A stretch of DNA of 64,000 nucleotides from Macrococcus carouselicus (lineage in GTDB: Bacteria; Bacillota; Bacilli; Staphylococcales; Staphylococcaceae), in the NCBI RefSeq assembly GCF_004359515.1, contig NZ_SCWD01000001.1, forward strand, positions 682,001 through 746,000, given 5' to 3'. The position numbers and the translations under genes are program-made. The notes beneath the pieces were generated by a model, which worked only from the letters and a program-made list of their open reading frames with translations, did not search any database and was not told the origin of the DNA. Shown here piece after piece: positions 1-8,315 of the stretch (position 1 is the first letter of the stretch; each line of letters opens with the position of its first letter).

Positions 1-252
1 CACTCTGAGCGCGTATGCAAAGATAGCATCTGTCCCTTTCTGATGATGCCTTCCCTTCTTAGATTCAAAGAAAGTGATGACTGTGCCCGGACTGCCCTCT
101 CTGTCTCCAAAATAGAGCTGATGGGAAGTGGTGTTCTCCTGATTGACCGTTTCTTTGATCAGTTTCATTCCAAGAATCTGATGATAAAAATCATAACACT
201 TCTGGATATCTGTCGTTATAGCCGCTACATGATGAATCCCTAATAATTCCAT
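1..252 (-). CDS. VOC/glyoxalase-family ring-cleaving dioxygenase, N-terminal part
   Basis: The reading frame starts at ATG 252 behind a GGAGGG ribosome-binding site and runs off the window edge, giving the first 84 residues. The start MELLGIHHVAAIT, then FYHQILGMKLIKETVNQ and the later PGTVITFF, are typical of the first vicinal-oxygen-chelate module of the MhqO/MhqE-like dioxygenases. In this family the His of HHVA is a metal ligand. Relatives in Bacillus and Staphylococcus act in quinone/catechol tolerance, but the substrate cannot be told here. The C-terminal module lies outside the window. Confidence 0.8.
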   Translation of the reverse strand, partial: MELLGIHHVAAITTDIQKCYDFYHQILGMKLIKETVNQENTTSHQLYFGDREGSPGTVITFFESKKGRHHQKGTDAIFAYALRV

Positions 253-268
253 GAGTTTCCCTCCAGAA

Positions 269-294
269 ATAAAGCCGGCATTAAGCCGGCTGTA
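269..294 (-). terminator. Intrinsic terminator of the odhAB operon
   Basis: On the minus strand a 7-bp GC-rich stem (AGCCGGC / GCCGGCT) with a short TTAAT loop is followed by TTATTT. It begins a few bases after the odhB stop and lies just upstream of the VOC gene's ribosome-binding site. Confidence 0.75.
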
Positions 295-298
295 AGGT

Positions 299-1546
299 TT
301 AGCTTTCCAGTAATAAGTCTTCCGGATTCTCAATTAATTCTTTAACTGTCTTCAGGAAGCCTACTGCTTCTTTACCGTCGATGATACGGTGATCGTAGCT
401 GAGAGCCACATACATCATCGGTCGGTTCTCCATACGTTCTTTATCAATCGCAATCGGACGCGTCACGATTGAATGCATACCGAGAATAGCAGCCTGTGTC
501 CCGTTGATGATAGGTGTAGACATCAGTGAACCGAAGACACCTCCATTTGTGATGGTGAATGAACCGTTCATCATATCATCAAGGCCGAGTTTTTTATCGC
601 GTGCTTTGACTGCGAGCTCATAGATACCCGCTTCAATCTCTGCGAAGTTTTTCTTGTCACAGTCACGGACGATAGGCACTACCAGCCCTTCTTCAGTTGA
701 TACCGCAATACCGATGTCATAGAACTGCTTCATGACAAGGTCATCACCGTCGATTTCAGCATTGACAGCCGGATACTTCTTCAGTGCGGCAACACATGCT
801 TTCGTGAAGAATGACATGAAACCAAGACGTGTACCATCGTGATCCTCCTGGAACTTGTCTTTTTTACGCTTACGAAGATCCATGACGTTTGTCATATCGA
901 TTTCATTGAACGTTGTCAGCATCGCTGTATTCTGTGAGACTTCCAGTAATTTATTCGCAATCGTCTTGCGGCGACGAGACATTTTTTCACGGATAACAGG
1001 TTTTGCCGGTTTATCATGTTTAGGGGCTGACTGTGCTGGAGATGGCTCAGCCGCTGGAGCGGTTGTGTTCACTGCGTGATCAACGTCATGGCTTCTGATT
1101 AAACCGCGAGGATCCTTAGCATTCACTTCACTTAAATCGATTCCCTGTTCACGTGCACGTTTACGCGCTGAAGGTGTAGCGACAATCCGTGCTGATTTAC
1201 TTTCTTCGACTGCCTGTTCGATTGTTTCGTTTTGACTATCAGGCTTTGTTTCAGCTGCAGCCGGTGTTTCTGGCTGAGCGGCTGGAGTTTCAGGTTTGTC
1301 ACCTGAAGTACCGTTCTCATCTACAACTGCGATGACTGCGCCCACTTCAACTGTATCACCTTCTGCTGCTTTCAGTTCAGTGATGATCCCAGCCTCTTCT
1401 GAGATGACTTCCACGTTCACTTTATCCGTTTCAAGCTCAACAATATTCTCACCTTTTTCAACATGATCACCCACTTGTTTAAACCATGTTGAAATTGTTC
1501 CTTCAGTTATTGATTCTGCTAATTCTGGTACTCTGATCTCTGCCAC
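299..1546 (-). CDS. odhB: Dihydrolipoyllysine succinyltransferase, E2 of 2-oxoglutarate dehydrogenase
   Basis: This is the E2 core of the 2-oxoglutarate dehydrogenase complex, transferring the succinyl group from lipoamide to CoA in the TCA cycle. The 415-residue protein has an N-terminal lipoyl domain with the lipoylated Lys about residue 42 (ETDKVNVEV). An Ala/Pro/Glu-rich linker follows, then a peripheral-subunit-binding domain ([19 protein letters not shown]) and the catalytic acyltransferase domain with the HRIIDG motif (His about 386, Asp about 390). The start is GTG, behind AAGGGGGAA. It follows odhA by 12 bases, so the two are co-transcribed. No E3 gene lies next to it, as expected since E3 is usually shared with other complexes. 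Confidence 0.96.
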   Translation of the reverse strand: MAEIRVPELAESITEGTISTWFKQVGDHVEKGENIVELETDKVNVEVISEEAGIITELKAAEGDTVEVGAVIAVVDENGTSGDKPETPAAQPETPAAAETKPDSQNETIEQAVEESKSARIVATPSARKRAREQGIDLSEVNAKDPRGLIRSHDVDHAVNTTAPAAEPSPAQSAPKHDKPAKPVIREKMSRRRKTIANKLLEVSQNTAMLTTFNEIDMTNVMDLRKRKKDKFQEDHDGTRLGFMSFFTKACVAALKKYPAVNAEIDGDDLVMKQFYDIGIAVSTEEGLVVPIVRDCDKKNFAEIEAGIYELAVKARDKKLGLDDMMNGSFTITNGGVFGSLMSTPIINGTQAAILGMHSIVTRPIAIDKERMENRPMMYVALSYDHRIIDGKEAVGFLKTVKELIENPEDLLLES

Positions 1547-1558
1547 AATATTTCCCCC

Positions 1559-4315
1559 TTAAATTGTTAACGCATTCTGAATGATAGCGGATTGAACAAG
1601 CTTATGTACTTCATTATCGCCCTCAGAAGTACTTGAACGTTTAACACGTCCGTAGTATTGAACCTTCTTGCCTGCAGCTAACTGTTCAAGCTCAGGATAG
1701 ATGTAATGCCAGGCCCCCTGGTTCTGTGGTTCTTCCTGAACAAAGCCAATTTCTGAGGCATTTTTCACATCGCTTAAAATAGCTTGAATTTCTGCTGTCG
1801 GCAGTGGGTAAAGCTGTTCAAGTCGAATGAGCAGAATCCCTTCATTCGGATTCTTTTGCAGCTCTGTATATAAATCAATCGCAACTTTACCGCTCGCAAT
1901 CAGTACTTTCTTAACTTTTGTCTTCTTATATGCATCTACAATGACAGGTCTGAACTGACCTTCCGTAAACTCTTCAACAGGTCTTGCGACATAAGTATTA
2001 CGGAGCAGACTTTTCGGTGTCATTAATACAAGCGGTCTCATATGATCGGTATTCAAATAATGCGCCTGTTTTCTTAGAAGATGGAAATAGTTGGAAGTAC
2101 TTGTCAGATTGGCAACCGTCCAGTTATTTTCTGCTGCAAGCTGTAAATAGCGTTCCAGACGTGCTGATGAATGTTCAGGCCCTTGACCTTCATATGCATG
2201 CGGCAATAGTAAAGTCATACCCGATGTTTCACCCCACTTAGCATTGGCACTTGAAATGAAGTTATCAAACATCATCTGTGCCATATTGGAGAAATCGCCA
2301 TACTGTGCTTCCCATACCGTCATCGCATTTTTGTTTTCAACATTATAACCATATTCAAAACCGACAACTGCTGCTTCTGATAAAGGAGAGTTATGAATAG
2401 CGAAAGAGGCATTAGCACCTGATATATGATTAAGCGGCGTATATTTCTCGCCCGTATTCTCATCACTTAGTACGGCATGGCGCTGTGCAAATGTGCCTCG
2501 TTCTGAGTCCTGACCTGTCAGACGCACAGGCTTGCCATCCTGAATAATCGTGCCAAACGCAAGAAGTTCGGCGTGACCCCAGTCGATAAGCCCTTCTTTT
2601 ATAAAAGGATCCTGTCTGCGTTCAAGAATTTTTGTTAATTTGCTGAATGGTTCAAAGCCATCCGGATATGTCAGCATATCCTGATTCAGCTGTTCTAGAC
2701 GCGCCCGTTCAACGCCTGTTTCAACTTCCGGCTGACCTTCAGCTACAGCTGCCGGCATAGACATTTCTATATCCGTTTCTTTTTCATTTTTATCAATAGC
2801 ATCGTGAGCTGTTCTGATTTCCTGCTCGACATCCTTAAAGATCTGATTCATCTCATCGTCAGATAGAATACCTTCCGCAACTAACTGCTTACCGTAAAGT
2901 ATCTCGATTGAAGGATGCGTCTTCACTTCCTTATACATCATCGGATTAGTAACTGAGGGTTCATCCATCTCATTATGGCCATAACGGCGGTAACCGACAA
3001 GATCGATGACAAAGTCATGATTGAATGCCTGTCTGAACTTCATAGCCAGGATAATAACATCAATACACGCTTCGATATCATCCGCATTAACATGCACGAT
3101 CGGCATATCGTAGCCTTTCGCAATATCAGTTGCATAATTAGTTGAACGGGAGTCATAGCATTCAGTTGTGAATCCTACACGATTATTGGTGATGATATGA
3201 AGAGAACCACCTGTTGAATAACCATCGAGATTGCTTAGGTTCATGCTTTCAAAGTTAATGCCTTGACCAGGAAAAGCTGCATCCCCGTGAATAAGAACGG
3301 CAAGTGAGCGATTAACGTCCTGACTTGACATGTTACCTTCATTTGAATCCTGGACTGCACGTGTTTTACCTAATACAACCGGTGCCACGATTTCCAGGTG
3401 ACTCGGATTCTTGGCAAGTTCAATGACCTGTTCACTGCCAAAACGAGTCGTCTTCTTAGTGCCCCCTAAATGATACTTGACATCTCCTGTCCAGCCCCTT
3501 GAGATATGAAGGCTGCCATCTTCCGGCAGAAACTTGAAAGGGTCTACATGCATAAATTCAGCAAGCATCATCTCATAAGGTTTCTCCAGAATATGCGTGA
3601 GTACATTTAATCGTCCGCGGTGAGCCATACCAATCTGAACATTAGAAATGTGATTGTCACTTGCAGCTGCTATCACTTTTTCGAGCATAGGTACCAGCGC
3701 ATCTACACCTTCTATAGAGAAGCGTTTTGCACCGACGAAGTTTTTGTGGATATATTTTTCAAATCCTTCTACATGGGCAAGACTCTTCAGCAGCTCAATT
3801 TTTTCTTCTCTTGTGAACTCATGTCTGCCTTCGGTTTCAATATAATCAATCAGCCATTGCCGCTCATCCGCATTGTTGATATGTGACATCTCATAACCGA
3901 TCGAACCCATATAGACCTTATCAAGATGATGGATCGCATCCTCTGCATTGTCAAAGCGCCCTTCAAGTTTCTCAGATACAAACCGGGCAGGCAGGCTTCT
4001 CAGGTCCTCACTCGTCAGATTAAACTCTTCCGGCGTCAGCTTTGGCAGATGTTCATATTCACGCTTGTATAATGGATAGATATCACCTTTCAGGTGTCCA
4101 TACTGCCTGATATTATCGATGAGCTGAAGGACAGATTTCAACTTCTGTGCATCTGCGCCTCCTTCTACTTTTCCAGTAGACAGAACAGCAAAAAGCTGCT
4201 GCATTTCCTCTGTTACTGATGATGGATCGGTATTATACTGATCCGCCATTTCCAGCAGATAACCAAGATTAGCACCGAAACGGATAGGTGCTTCTTCAAG
4301 ATTTTTCTTGTTCAT
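1559..4315 (-). CDS. odhA: 2-oxoglutarate dehydrogenase E1 component
   Basis: E1 is the thiamine-diphosphate enzyme that decarboxylates 2-oxoglutarate and passes the succinyl group to lipoyl-E2. The 918-residue length is close to the Firmicute OdhA norm. Characteristic segments include [11 protein letters not shown], the ThDP-binding GDAAFPGQG with downstream TNNRVGFTT, and [12 protein letters not shown]. The C-terminal transketolase-like pyrimidine-binding region contains [21 protein letters not shown] 4315 lies 7 bases after AGGGGGAACC. It is first in a two-gene operon whose promoter carries a cre-like element, consistent with carbon-catabolite control of the TCA cycle. Confidence 0.97.
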   Translation of the reverse strand: MNKKNLEEAPIRFGANLGYLLEMADQYNTDPSSVTEEMQQLFAVLSTGKVEGGADAQKLKSVLQLIDNIRQYGHLKGDIYPLYKREYEHLPKLTPEEFNLTSEDLRSLPARFVSEKLEGRFDNAEDAIHHLDKVYMGSIGYEMSHINNADERQWLIDYIETEGRHEFTREEKIELLKSLAHVEGFEKYIHKNFVGAKRFSIEGVDALVPMLEKVIAAASDNHISNVQIGMAHRGRLNVLTHILEKPYEMMLAEFMHVDPFKFLPEDGSLHISRGWTGDVKYHLGGTKKTTRFGSEQVIELAKNPSHLEIVAPVVLGKTRAVQDSNEGNMSSQDVNRSLAVLIHGDAAFPGQGINFESMNLSNLDGYSTGGSLHIITNNRVGFTTECYDSRSTNYATDIAKGYDMPIVHVNADDIEACIDVIILAMKFRQAFNHDFVIDLVGYRRYGHNEMDEPSVTNPMMYKEVKTHPSIEILYGKQLVAEGILSDDEMNQIFKDVEQEIRTAHDAIDKNEKETDIEMSMPAAVAEGQPEVETGVERARLEQLNQDMLTYPDGFEPFSKLTKILERRQDPFIKEGLIDWGHAELLAFGTIIQDGKPVRLTGQDSERGTFAQRHAVLSDENTGEKYTPLNHISGANASFAIHNSPLSEAAVVGFEYGYNVENKNAMTVWEAQYGDFSNMAQMMFDNFISSANAKWGETSGMTLLLPHAYEGQGPEHSSARLERYLQLAAENNWTVANLTSTSNYFHLLRKQAHYLNTDHMRPLVLMTPKSLLRNTYVARPVEEFTEGQFRPVIVDAYKKTKVKKVLIASGKVAIDLYTELQKNPNEGILLIRLEQLYPLPTAEIQAILSDVKNASEIGFVQEEPQNQGAWHYIYPELEQLAAGKKVQYYGRVKRSSTSEGDNEVHKLVQSAIIQNALTI

Positions 4316-4338
4316 GCTGGTTCCCCCTTAATTTAAAG

Positions 4339-4355
4339 TGATAAAACGTTTCCAA
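4339..4355 (-). promoter_or_regulatory. cre-like CcpA site in the odhA leader
   Basis: TTGGAAACGTTTTATCA on the minus strand resembles the catabolite-responsive element consensus around the central AACG core, with mismatches at the 3' end. It starts a few bases downstream of the -10, a roadblock position for repression. CcpA binding is inferred. Confidence 0.5.
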
Positions 4356-4360
4356 TTCCT

Positions 4361-4389
4361 ATTTTAGCATTGTGCATATTCATTTTGAA
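4361..4389 (-). promoter_or_regulatory. odhAB promoter
   Basis: On the minus strand a -35 TTCAAA (4384-4389) and a -10 TAAAAT (4361-4366) are separated by exactly 17 bp, about 45 bp ahead of the odhA start. The spacing and the -10 fit sigma-A. Confidence 0.55.
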
Positions 4390-4415
4390 GAGCGAATACT
4401 TTATTTTTTTATAAA

Positions 4416-5783
4416 TCAGAATTTTTGCTCCGGAAACTGGATGATGACTTTCGTGAACTGGCTCTGCTCGCTTTCTATCTCTACAGTTCCTTGATAACTT
4501 TCAATCATTTTACGGGCGATGGATAATCCCAGTCCATTCCCCCCCATTTCTCTTGAACGGGACTTATCCACTCTATAAAAACGGTCAAAAACATAAGGGA
4601 TATCGCCTTCAGGAATCCCTGTGCCGTGATCAACGATCTCTATCTGAATCACCTTGTTCTTTTTCGTAGAACGAATCAGAATATGTTTGTTGTGCTGATC
4701 ATATTTGATGGCATTATCCAGGAAGATCAGCAGCAGCTGCTCAAACTGGAATCGATTGATATTAAGTCTGATCTCCTTATGAGGAGAATGATATTCAAAC
4801 ATGTAATCACGATGAAGATTCGCCAGTGAACGTAAGCGCGCTGAAATCTCAGCATTGATATCCACATTTTCTGTCTCAAAGTTAGGATGAGCTGACGCTT
4901 CCTTTGTCAGCTGCAGCAGCTCCTCAACAAGAGAAGTGATGCGGTTCATTTCAGAGAGAGAGATCTCAAGTGACTCTTCCAGAACTTCCGGTTTGTTCTT
5001 ACCCCAGCGTTTAATAAGATTCAAGTGGCCCTTAATAATCTGCAGCGGTGTCCGCAGTTCGTGAGAGGCATCTTCGACGAACTGCTTCTGCTGATTGAAC
5101 GATGTCTCAAGCTGGGTCATCATCTCATTGAATGTCTCTATCATATCATCTGTCTCATAATATCCCTTTGGCACAGCAAGCCGGTTCTGGAAGCCGTCAC
5201 GCTGGATCTGTTTCATCTGGTCAGATATACGGCGGATAGGTTTCGTGATTTGACTGGAGAAGAAGTAACTGACCACAGCCGTCACAAAAAGTGCGATGAT
5301 GCCGAAGATGGAGGCAAATAGAATGACTACCTGCAGATTTGTCTGATAGGATGCCAGTGAATGAACGATGGTCACATGGCCATTGAACTTTTCTGATGTA
5401 ACAGGAGTCGTATAGACCAGATACGCTTTGCCCTCATCCTCAACCTGCAACAGACTGTTATGGGCAAGATTGCCGGGTGGTATATACTCTATCGTATTGT
5501 CATTGCTGACAGCAGCGAGCCTGCGTCCATCAGGGCTGAAGATAACAACCCGTTCCCCGTGCGCCAGTGTCTCACCCAGATCATAAGCATCCACTGTGAT
5601 CCCTTCCTTATCGAGCAACTTGCCGACCTCGACGCTGCTTCTTGTCACCGTCAGTCGCTCCTGATCCTTGAACAGAAGCCCTACTATAAAGATGATGATC
5701 AGACTGAAAAGCACAAATATAACGAACGTCACACTGGTTGTCGTGAGCATCCACTGGGTTTTCAGCGAAGTCGATTTCCTCAT
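4416..5783 (-). CDS. arlS: Sensor histidine kinase ArlS
   Basis: This is the membrane sensor kinase partner of ArlR. The 455-residue protein has two transmembrane segments (about 11-38 and 153-176) flanking an extracytoplasmic sensor region, then a HAMP linker. The H-box is [14 protein letters not shown] (phospho-accepting His), the N-box is FLDNAIKYD, and [10 protein letters not shown] and [10 protein letters not shown] are the ATP-binding G-boxes. Its ATG overlaps the arlR stop by 4 bases (ATGA), so translation is probably coupled. In Staphylococcus ArlRS controls adhesion, autolysis and manganese/glucose limitation responses. Whether that regulon is kept here is unknown. Confidence 0.93.
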   Translation of the reverse strand: MRKSTSLKTQWMLTTTSVTFVIFVLFSLIIIFIVGLLFKDQERLTVTRSSVEVGKLLDKEGITVDAYDLGETLAHGERVVIFSPDGRRLAAVSNDNTIEYIPPGNLAHNSLLQVEDEGKAYLVYTTPVTSEKFNGHVTIVHSLASYQTNLQVVILFASIFGIIALFVTAVVSYFFSSQITKPIRRISDQMKQIQRDGFQNRLAVPKGYYETDDMIETFNEMMTQLETSFNQQKQFVEDASHELRTPLQIIKGHLNLIKRWGKNKPEVLEESLEISLSEMNRITSLVEELLQLTKEASAHPNFETENVDINAEISARLRSLANLHRDYMFEYHSPHKEIRLNINRFQFEQLLLIFLDNAIKYDQHNKHILIRSTKKNKVIQIEIVDHGTGIPEGDIPYVFDRFYRVDKSRSREMGGNGLGLSIARKMIESYQGTVEIESEQSQFTKVIIQFPEQKF

Positions 5784-6439
5784 CGGATCACGTAGCCTAC
5801 CCCTCTGACTGTCTCGATCATACGCTGCAGCTGGAACGGCTTCAGCTTGTTGCGAAGATAGCGGATATAGACGTCCACAACATTTGTCTCTACTTCGCTG
5901 TCATAGCCCCAGACATGCGTCAAAATCTGTTCACGCGTCAGAACGTGATTGCGATGCTCAGCCAGTAATTTCAGGAGCTCAAATTCCGTTTTCGTCAGTT
6001 CGAGGTTTTGGTTTCCTACATAGACCTTAAAGGCATCCTCATCTATTGAGAGTTCACCGATACGTAGAATCTCAGTCGATTCGTTGCGTCGCATAATCAC
6101 GCGCAGTCTTGCCAGCAGCTCCTCTATATCGAACGGTTTGACGATATAATCGTCAGCACCATAATCAAGTCCGGTCACCTTGTCCTGCGTATCCCCTTTA
6201 GCCGTAATCATGAGGATAGGCGTATCCTTAACCGCTCTTACTCTCTGACAGACTTCAAGACCATTCATTTCAGGCAGCATCAAATCAAGCAGTATGCAGT
6301 CAATATCCTCTGCAAGTGCTCTCGCTAGACCTTCTTTGCCATCATTCGCGATCTGAACCTCGTAATTTTCATGAGTCAGTTCAAGTTCAATGAAGCGGGC
6401 CAGGTTCTGTTCATCTTCTATAATCAAAATCTTTCTCAA
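5780..6439 (-). CDS. arlR: Response regulator ArlR
   Basis: OmpR/PhoB-class regulator with an N-terminal receiver domain (acidic pair in IIEDEQ, phospho-acceptor Asp about 52 in [13 protein letters not shown], Lys in IVKPFD) and a C-terminal winged-helix domain ([30 protein letters not shown]). A frame extending upstream to 6532 is open. I place the start at TTG 6439 because it sits just after GAGGTGA and gives 219 residues, the length I recall for S. aureus ArlR. The upstream extension would run through a promoter and a terminator hairpin. Confidence 0.93.
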   Translation of the reverse strand: MRKILIIEDEQNLARFIELELTHENYEVQIANDGKEGLARALAEDIDCILLDLMLPEMNGLEVCQRVRAVKDTPILMITAKGDTQDKVTGLDYGADDYIVKPFDIEELLARLRVIMRRNESTEILRIGELSIDEDAFKVYVGNQNLELTKTEFELLKLLAEHRNHVLTREQILTHVWGYDSEVETNVVDVYIRYLRNKLKPFQLQRMIETVRGVGYVIR

Positions 6440-6466
6440 TACTCTCACCTCAGTTTTTATATTCAA

Positions 6467-6495
6467 ATCATAGCAAATGCATGCACATAAAACAA
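6467..6495 (-). promoter_or_regulatory. arlRS promoter
   Basis: Minus-strand -35 TTGTTT (6490-6495) and -10 TATGAT (6467-6472) with a 17-bp spacer. It begins right at the T-tract of the upstream small-RNA terminator, so arlRS has its own start independent of the sRNA and PAP2 transcripts. Confidence 0.6.
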
Positions 6496-6523
6496 AAAAC
6501 CTGACATCACTGTCAGGTTTTTT
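6494..6523 (-). terminator. Intrinsic terminator of the sRNA gene
   Basis: A perfect 9-bp stem (AACCTGACA / TGTCAGGTT) with a GTGA loop is followed by TTTTG on the minus strand. It ends the isrR-like transcript and would also stop readthrough from the PAP2 gene. The A-rich 5' flank makes it symmetrical. Confidence 0.85.
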
Positions 6524-6598
6524 AATGGGCATAAAGGGGGTTACTATGAAACTGATTCCTGAATAGAGGGGGAACTCTTTAATTGAGAATCACTTTCA
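6494..6598 (-). ncRNA. isrR: Fur-type small regulatory RNA, IsrR homologue
   Basis: A free-standing transcription unit of about 105 nt fits between the PAP2 gene and arlR. It has a strong promoter, no plausible coding frame, and a perfect intrinsic terminator at its 3' end. The RNA carries three unpaired-looking C-rich stretches: GUUCCCCCUCU (complement of 6565-6575), AACCCCCUUU (complement of 6533-6542) and GCCC (complement of 6527-6530). Two Fur-like boxes flank the -10. S. aureus IsrR, the iron-sparing response regulator, is encoded at the same place between arlR and pgpB, is Fur-repressed and acts through C-rich regions on Shine-Dalgarno sequences. Location, promoter architecture and C-rich motifs agree; the Macrococcus RNA is shorter than I recall for S. 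aureus. The 5' end is set 6-7 nt after the -10. Transcription itself is not shown by sequence alone. Confidence 0.75.
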
Positions 6599-6600
6599 AT
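6582..6600. promoter_or_regulatory. Fur-like box downstream of the sRNA -10
   Basis: The 19-mer ATTGAGAATCACTTTCAAT is an imperfect dyad in the 7-1-7 form of Fur-family operators (TGAGAAT-C-ACTTTCA). It covers the expected transcription start of the sRNA. PerR or Zur cannot be excluded by sequence. Confidence 0.6.
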
Positions 6601-6604
6601 TACT

Positions 6605-6632
6605 ATTATAACTTATTGAGAATGGTTGTCAA
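6605..6632 (-). promoter_or_regulatory. Near-consensus sigma-A promoter of the sRNA
   Basis: Minus-strand TTGACA (6627-6632), a 16-bp spacer and TATAAT (6605-6610). Both hexamers are perfect. The -35 is embedded in the 3' end of the PAP2 reading frame. Confidence 0.8.
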
Positions 6633-7233
6633 TTAGTTTATGCAAAAAAACTTGAGCCATTAAAATACAGATAACGCCGCCCAGCATACCGGCGATGACA
6701 TCAGTCGGAAAATGAACGCCGAGATAGACGCGGGAACTTGAAATCATAATGACCGTGAAGACACACAGACCGATGATATAAGGTTTCCACTGCGCATCTC
6801 CTCTGCTGACCAGATAAGCGATGCTGCCAAAGAAGGTGGCACCACCCATCGCATGGCCGCTCGGGAAGCTGAACCCTGTAATATCAATAAGGCGCAGCAA
6901 TGTCGGCCGCTCCCGGTCAAAGATGTTTTTCAAGAGTGGATTAATAGTCCCTGATAAAATCATCGCAAGGGCGAAGAACAGCGCCTCTATTTTCATGCGT
7001 TTCAGCATAAGATAACAGACCACAAGCAGTGACAGCAAGATCATTGACCAGACTTCACCGATCTTTGTATAACCCAGCATGATGGATGTTGTAATAAAGC
7101 TTTCTGATGAATAAATAAATTCATAAACTTCGTTATCAATCCATTTTCCAAGGCGTGATTCATGGAAAAAGGCGATAAGACCGAATATGAATGAAAAAAT
7201 AAGAATCAGTGAAATGCGCTGCATTTGAGACAT
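6613..7233 (-). CDS. PAP2-family phosphatase (PgpB-like)
   Basis: Integral-membrane lipid phosphatase of the PAP2 superfamily, 206 residues with about six hydrophobic segments. The three signature motifs are present: KNIFDRERP, FPSGHAMGG (catalytic His) and SRVYLGVHFPTDVIAG (second catalytic His and Asp). Family members dephosphorylate phosphatidylglycerol phosphate or undecaprenyl pyrophosphate; the substrate is not decidable here. It follows murG by 12 bases and is probably co-transcribed with it, which fits a role in lipid-carrier recycling. It sits in the pgpB position next to arlR. Confidence 0.88.
   Translation of the reverse strand: MSQMQRISLILIFSFIFGLIAFFHESRLGKWIDNEVYEFIYSSESFITTSIMLGYTKIGEVWSMILLSLLVVCYLMLKRMKIEALFFALAMILSGTINPLLKNIFDRERPTLLRLIDITGFSFPSGHAMGGATFFGSIAYLVSRGDAQWKPYIIGLCVFTVIMISSSRVYLGVHFPTDVIAGMLGGVICILMAQVFLHKLIDNHSQ
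6615..6633. promoter_or_regulatory. Fur-like box between -35 and -10 of the sRNA promoter
   Basis: The 19-mer ATTGAGAATGGTTGTCAAT shares the ATTGAGAAT half and the TCAAT end with the box at 6582. It overlaps the -35 hexamer and lies within the last codons and stop of the PAP2 gene. Confidence 0.6.
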
Positions 7234-7245
7234 ACGTTTACTCCT

Positions 7246-8313
7246 TTAGTTGATATCCTGTAATATTTTATCTAGCAGCGTGGCAGCTGTATAACTCACA
7301 CCTGCCCGGCTCATAGCTGAAATGATGGCACCGCTATTGGTGGCCAGTGTTTGAAGCGCCTCTGGCAGCTGTTCTATTCGGCCTTCCTCAAGCACTTCAG
7401 CATAACCAGATTTCTTAAAGAGTGCTGCATTGTCAATCTGATCTCCCCTGCTTTGATCCAGTCCAAGCGGTATCAATAACATCGGCTTTTTCAGAGCCAG
7501 GAATTCAAAGATAGCGTTGGCACCGGCCCGTGAGATGATCAGGTCTGTCACTGCATAGAGATGAGGCAGCTCGTCCTTGACGAACTCGACCTGCTCATAG
7601 CCTTTTCTCTCGATCGAGGAATCAAGAAGTCCTTTACCCGTTATATGAATGATCTGATAGCTTTTCAGCAGCTCATCCAGATTTCTCCGGATGATGTCAT
7701 TGATTAACTTTGAACCCAGACTTCCCCCCATCACCATCAGCACTTTTTTATCTGGAGTAAATCCTGTGAGCTGGTAACCAGTTGTCTCCTGTCCGGTCAG
7801 AAGGTCTGGCCTGATAATGCTGCCGATATAATCCGCCTTCGAAGCTGGCACATAGTTCAACGTTTCCTTGAAAGTCGTATATAGTTTAGCAGCAAATTTC
7901 AGCGCAATCTTATTGGCCAGACCAGGTGTGACATCTGATTCGTGGATGATTGTTCTGATCTTGAGTATTTTGGCTGCTATCACGACAGGGACTGTGACAA
8001 ATCCCCCTTTTGAAAAGACGACATCCGGTTTTTCGCGTCGAAGTATCACCAGTGCGTCCAGTACGCCTTTTTGCACTTTGACGATATCTTTGACATTCTC
8101 TACGGATAGATATCGTCTGAGTTTACCACTGGCAATAGAGTAGTACTTGACATCAGGGAACTGAGAAGTGATCATCTCCTTCTCAATACCGTTCTTTGAG
8201 CCGATATAAACACATTCAATCTTTCTTGCTTCAGCTTCCGGGAGTAAGGCCATATTAACAGCCACATGCCCGATAGTGCCACCACCTGTAAATGCTATTT
8301 TCACTTGGGTCAC
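7246..8313 (-). CDS. murG: UDP-GlcNAc:lipid I N-acetylglucosaminyltransferase MurG
   Basis: MurG converts lipid I to lipid II at the inner face of the membrane, the last cytoplasmic step of peptidoglycan precursor synthesis. The 355-residue GT-B protein has the N-terminal glycine loop FTGGGTIGHV, lipid-acceptor residues around KGGFVTVP and IIHESDVTPGLANK, and the donor-binding VMGGSLGS, ISRAGANAIFEF and GLDQSRGDQIDNA. The staphylococcal type has a hydrophobic residue in the GGTxGH loop, as here (Ile). It starts 2 bases after the ctpA stop region, so it belongs to the ctpA-murG-PAP2 unit. Confidence 0.95.
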   Translation of the reverse strand: MTQVKIAFTGGGTIGHVAVNMALLPEAEARKIECVYIGSKNGIEKEMITSQFPDVKYYSIASGKLRRYLSVENVKDIVKVQKGVLDALVILRREKPDVVFSKGGFVTVPVVIAAKILKIRTIIHESDVTPGLANKIALKFAAKLYTTFKETLNYVPASKADYIGSIIRPDLLTGQETTGYQLTGFTPDKKVLMVMGGSLGSKLINDIIRRNLDELLKSYQIIHITGKGLLDSSIERKGYEQVEFVKDELPHLYAVTDLIISRAGANAIFEFLALKKPMLLIPLGLDQSRGDQIDNAALFKKSGYAEVLEEGRIEQLPEALQTLATNSGAIISAMSRAGVSYTAATLLDKILQDIN

Positions 8314-8315
8314 CT

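Noticed and set aside
6546-6566. Plus-strand mini-frame MKLIPE behind AAGGGGG, opposite the sRNA
   Set aside because: The apparent binding site is just the complement of the C-rich stretch of the sRNA; no plus-strand promoter or conserved product is evident.
7246-8313. Apparent loss of the second Gly in the MurG GGTGGH loop
   Set aside because: Staphylococcal MurG proteins also have a hydrophobic residue here (GGTVGH), so this is a family trait, not a defect.
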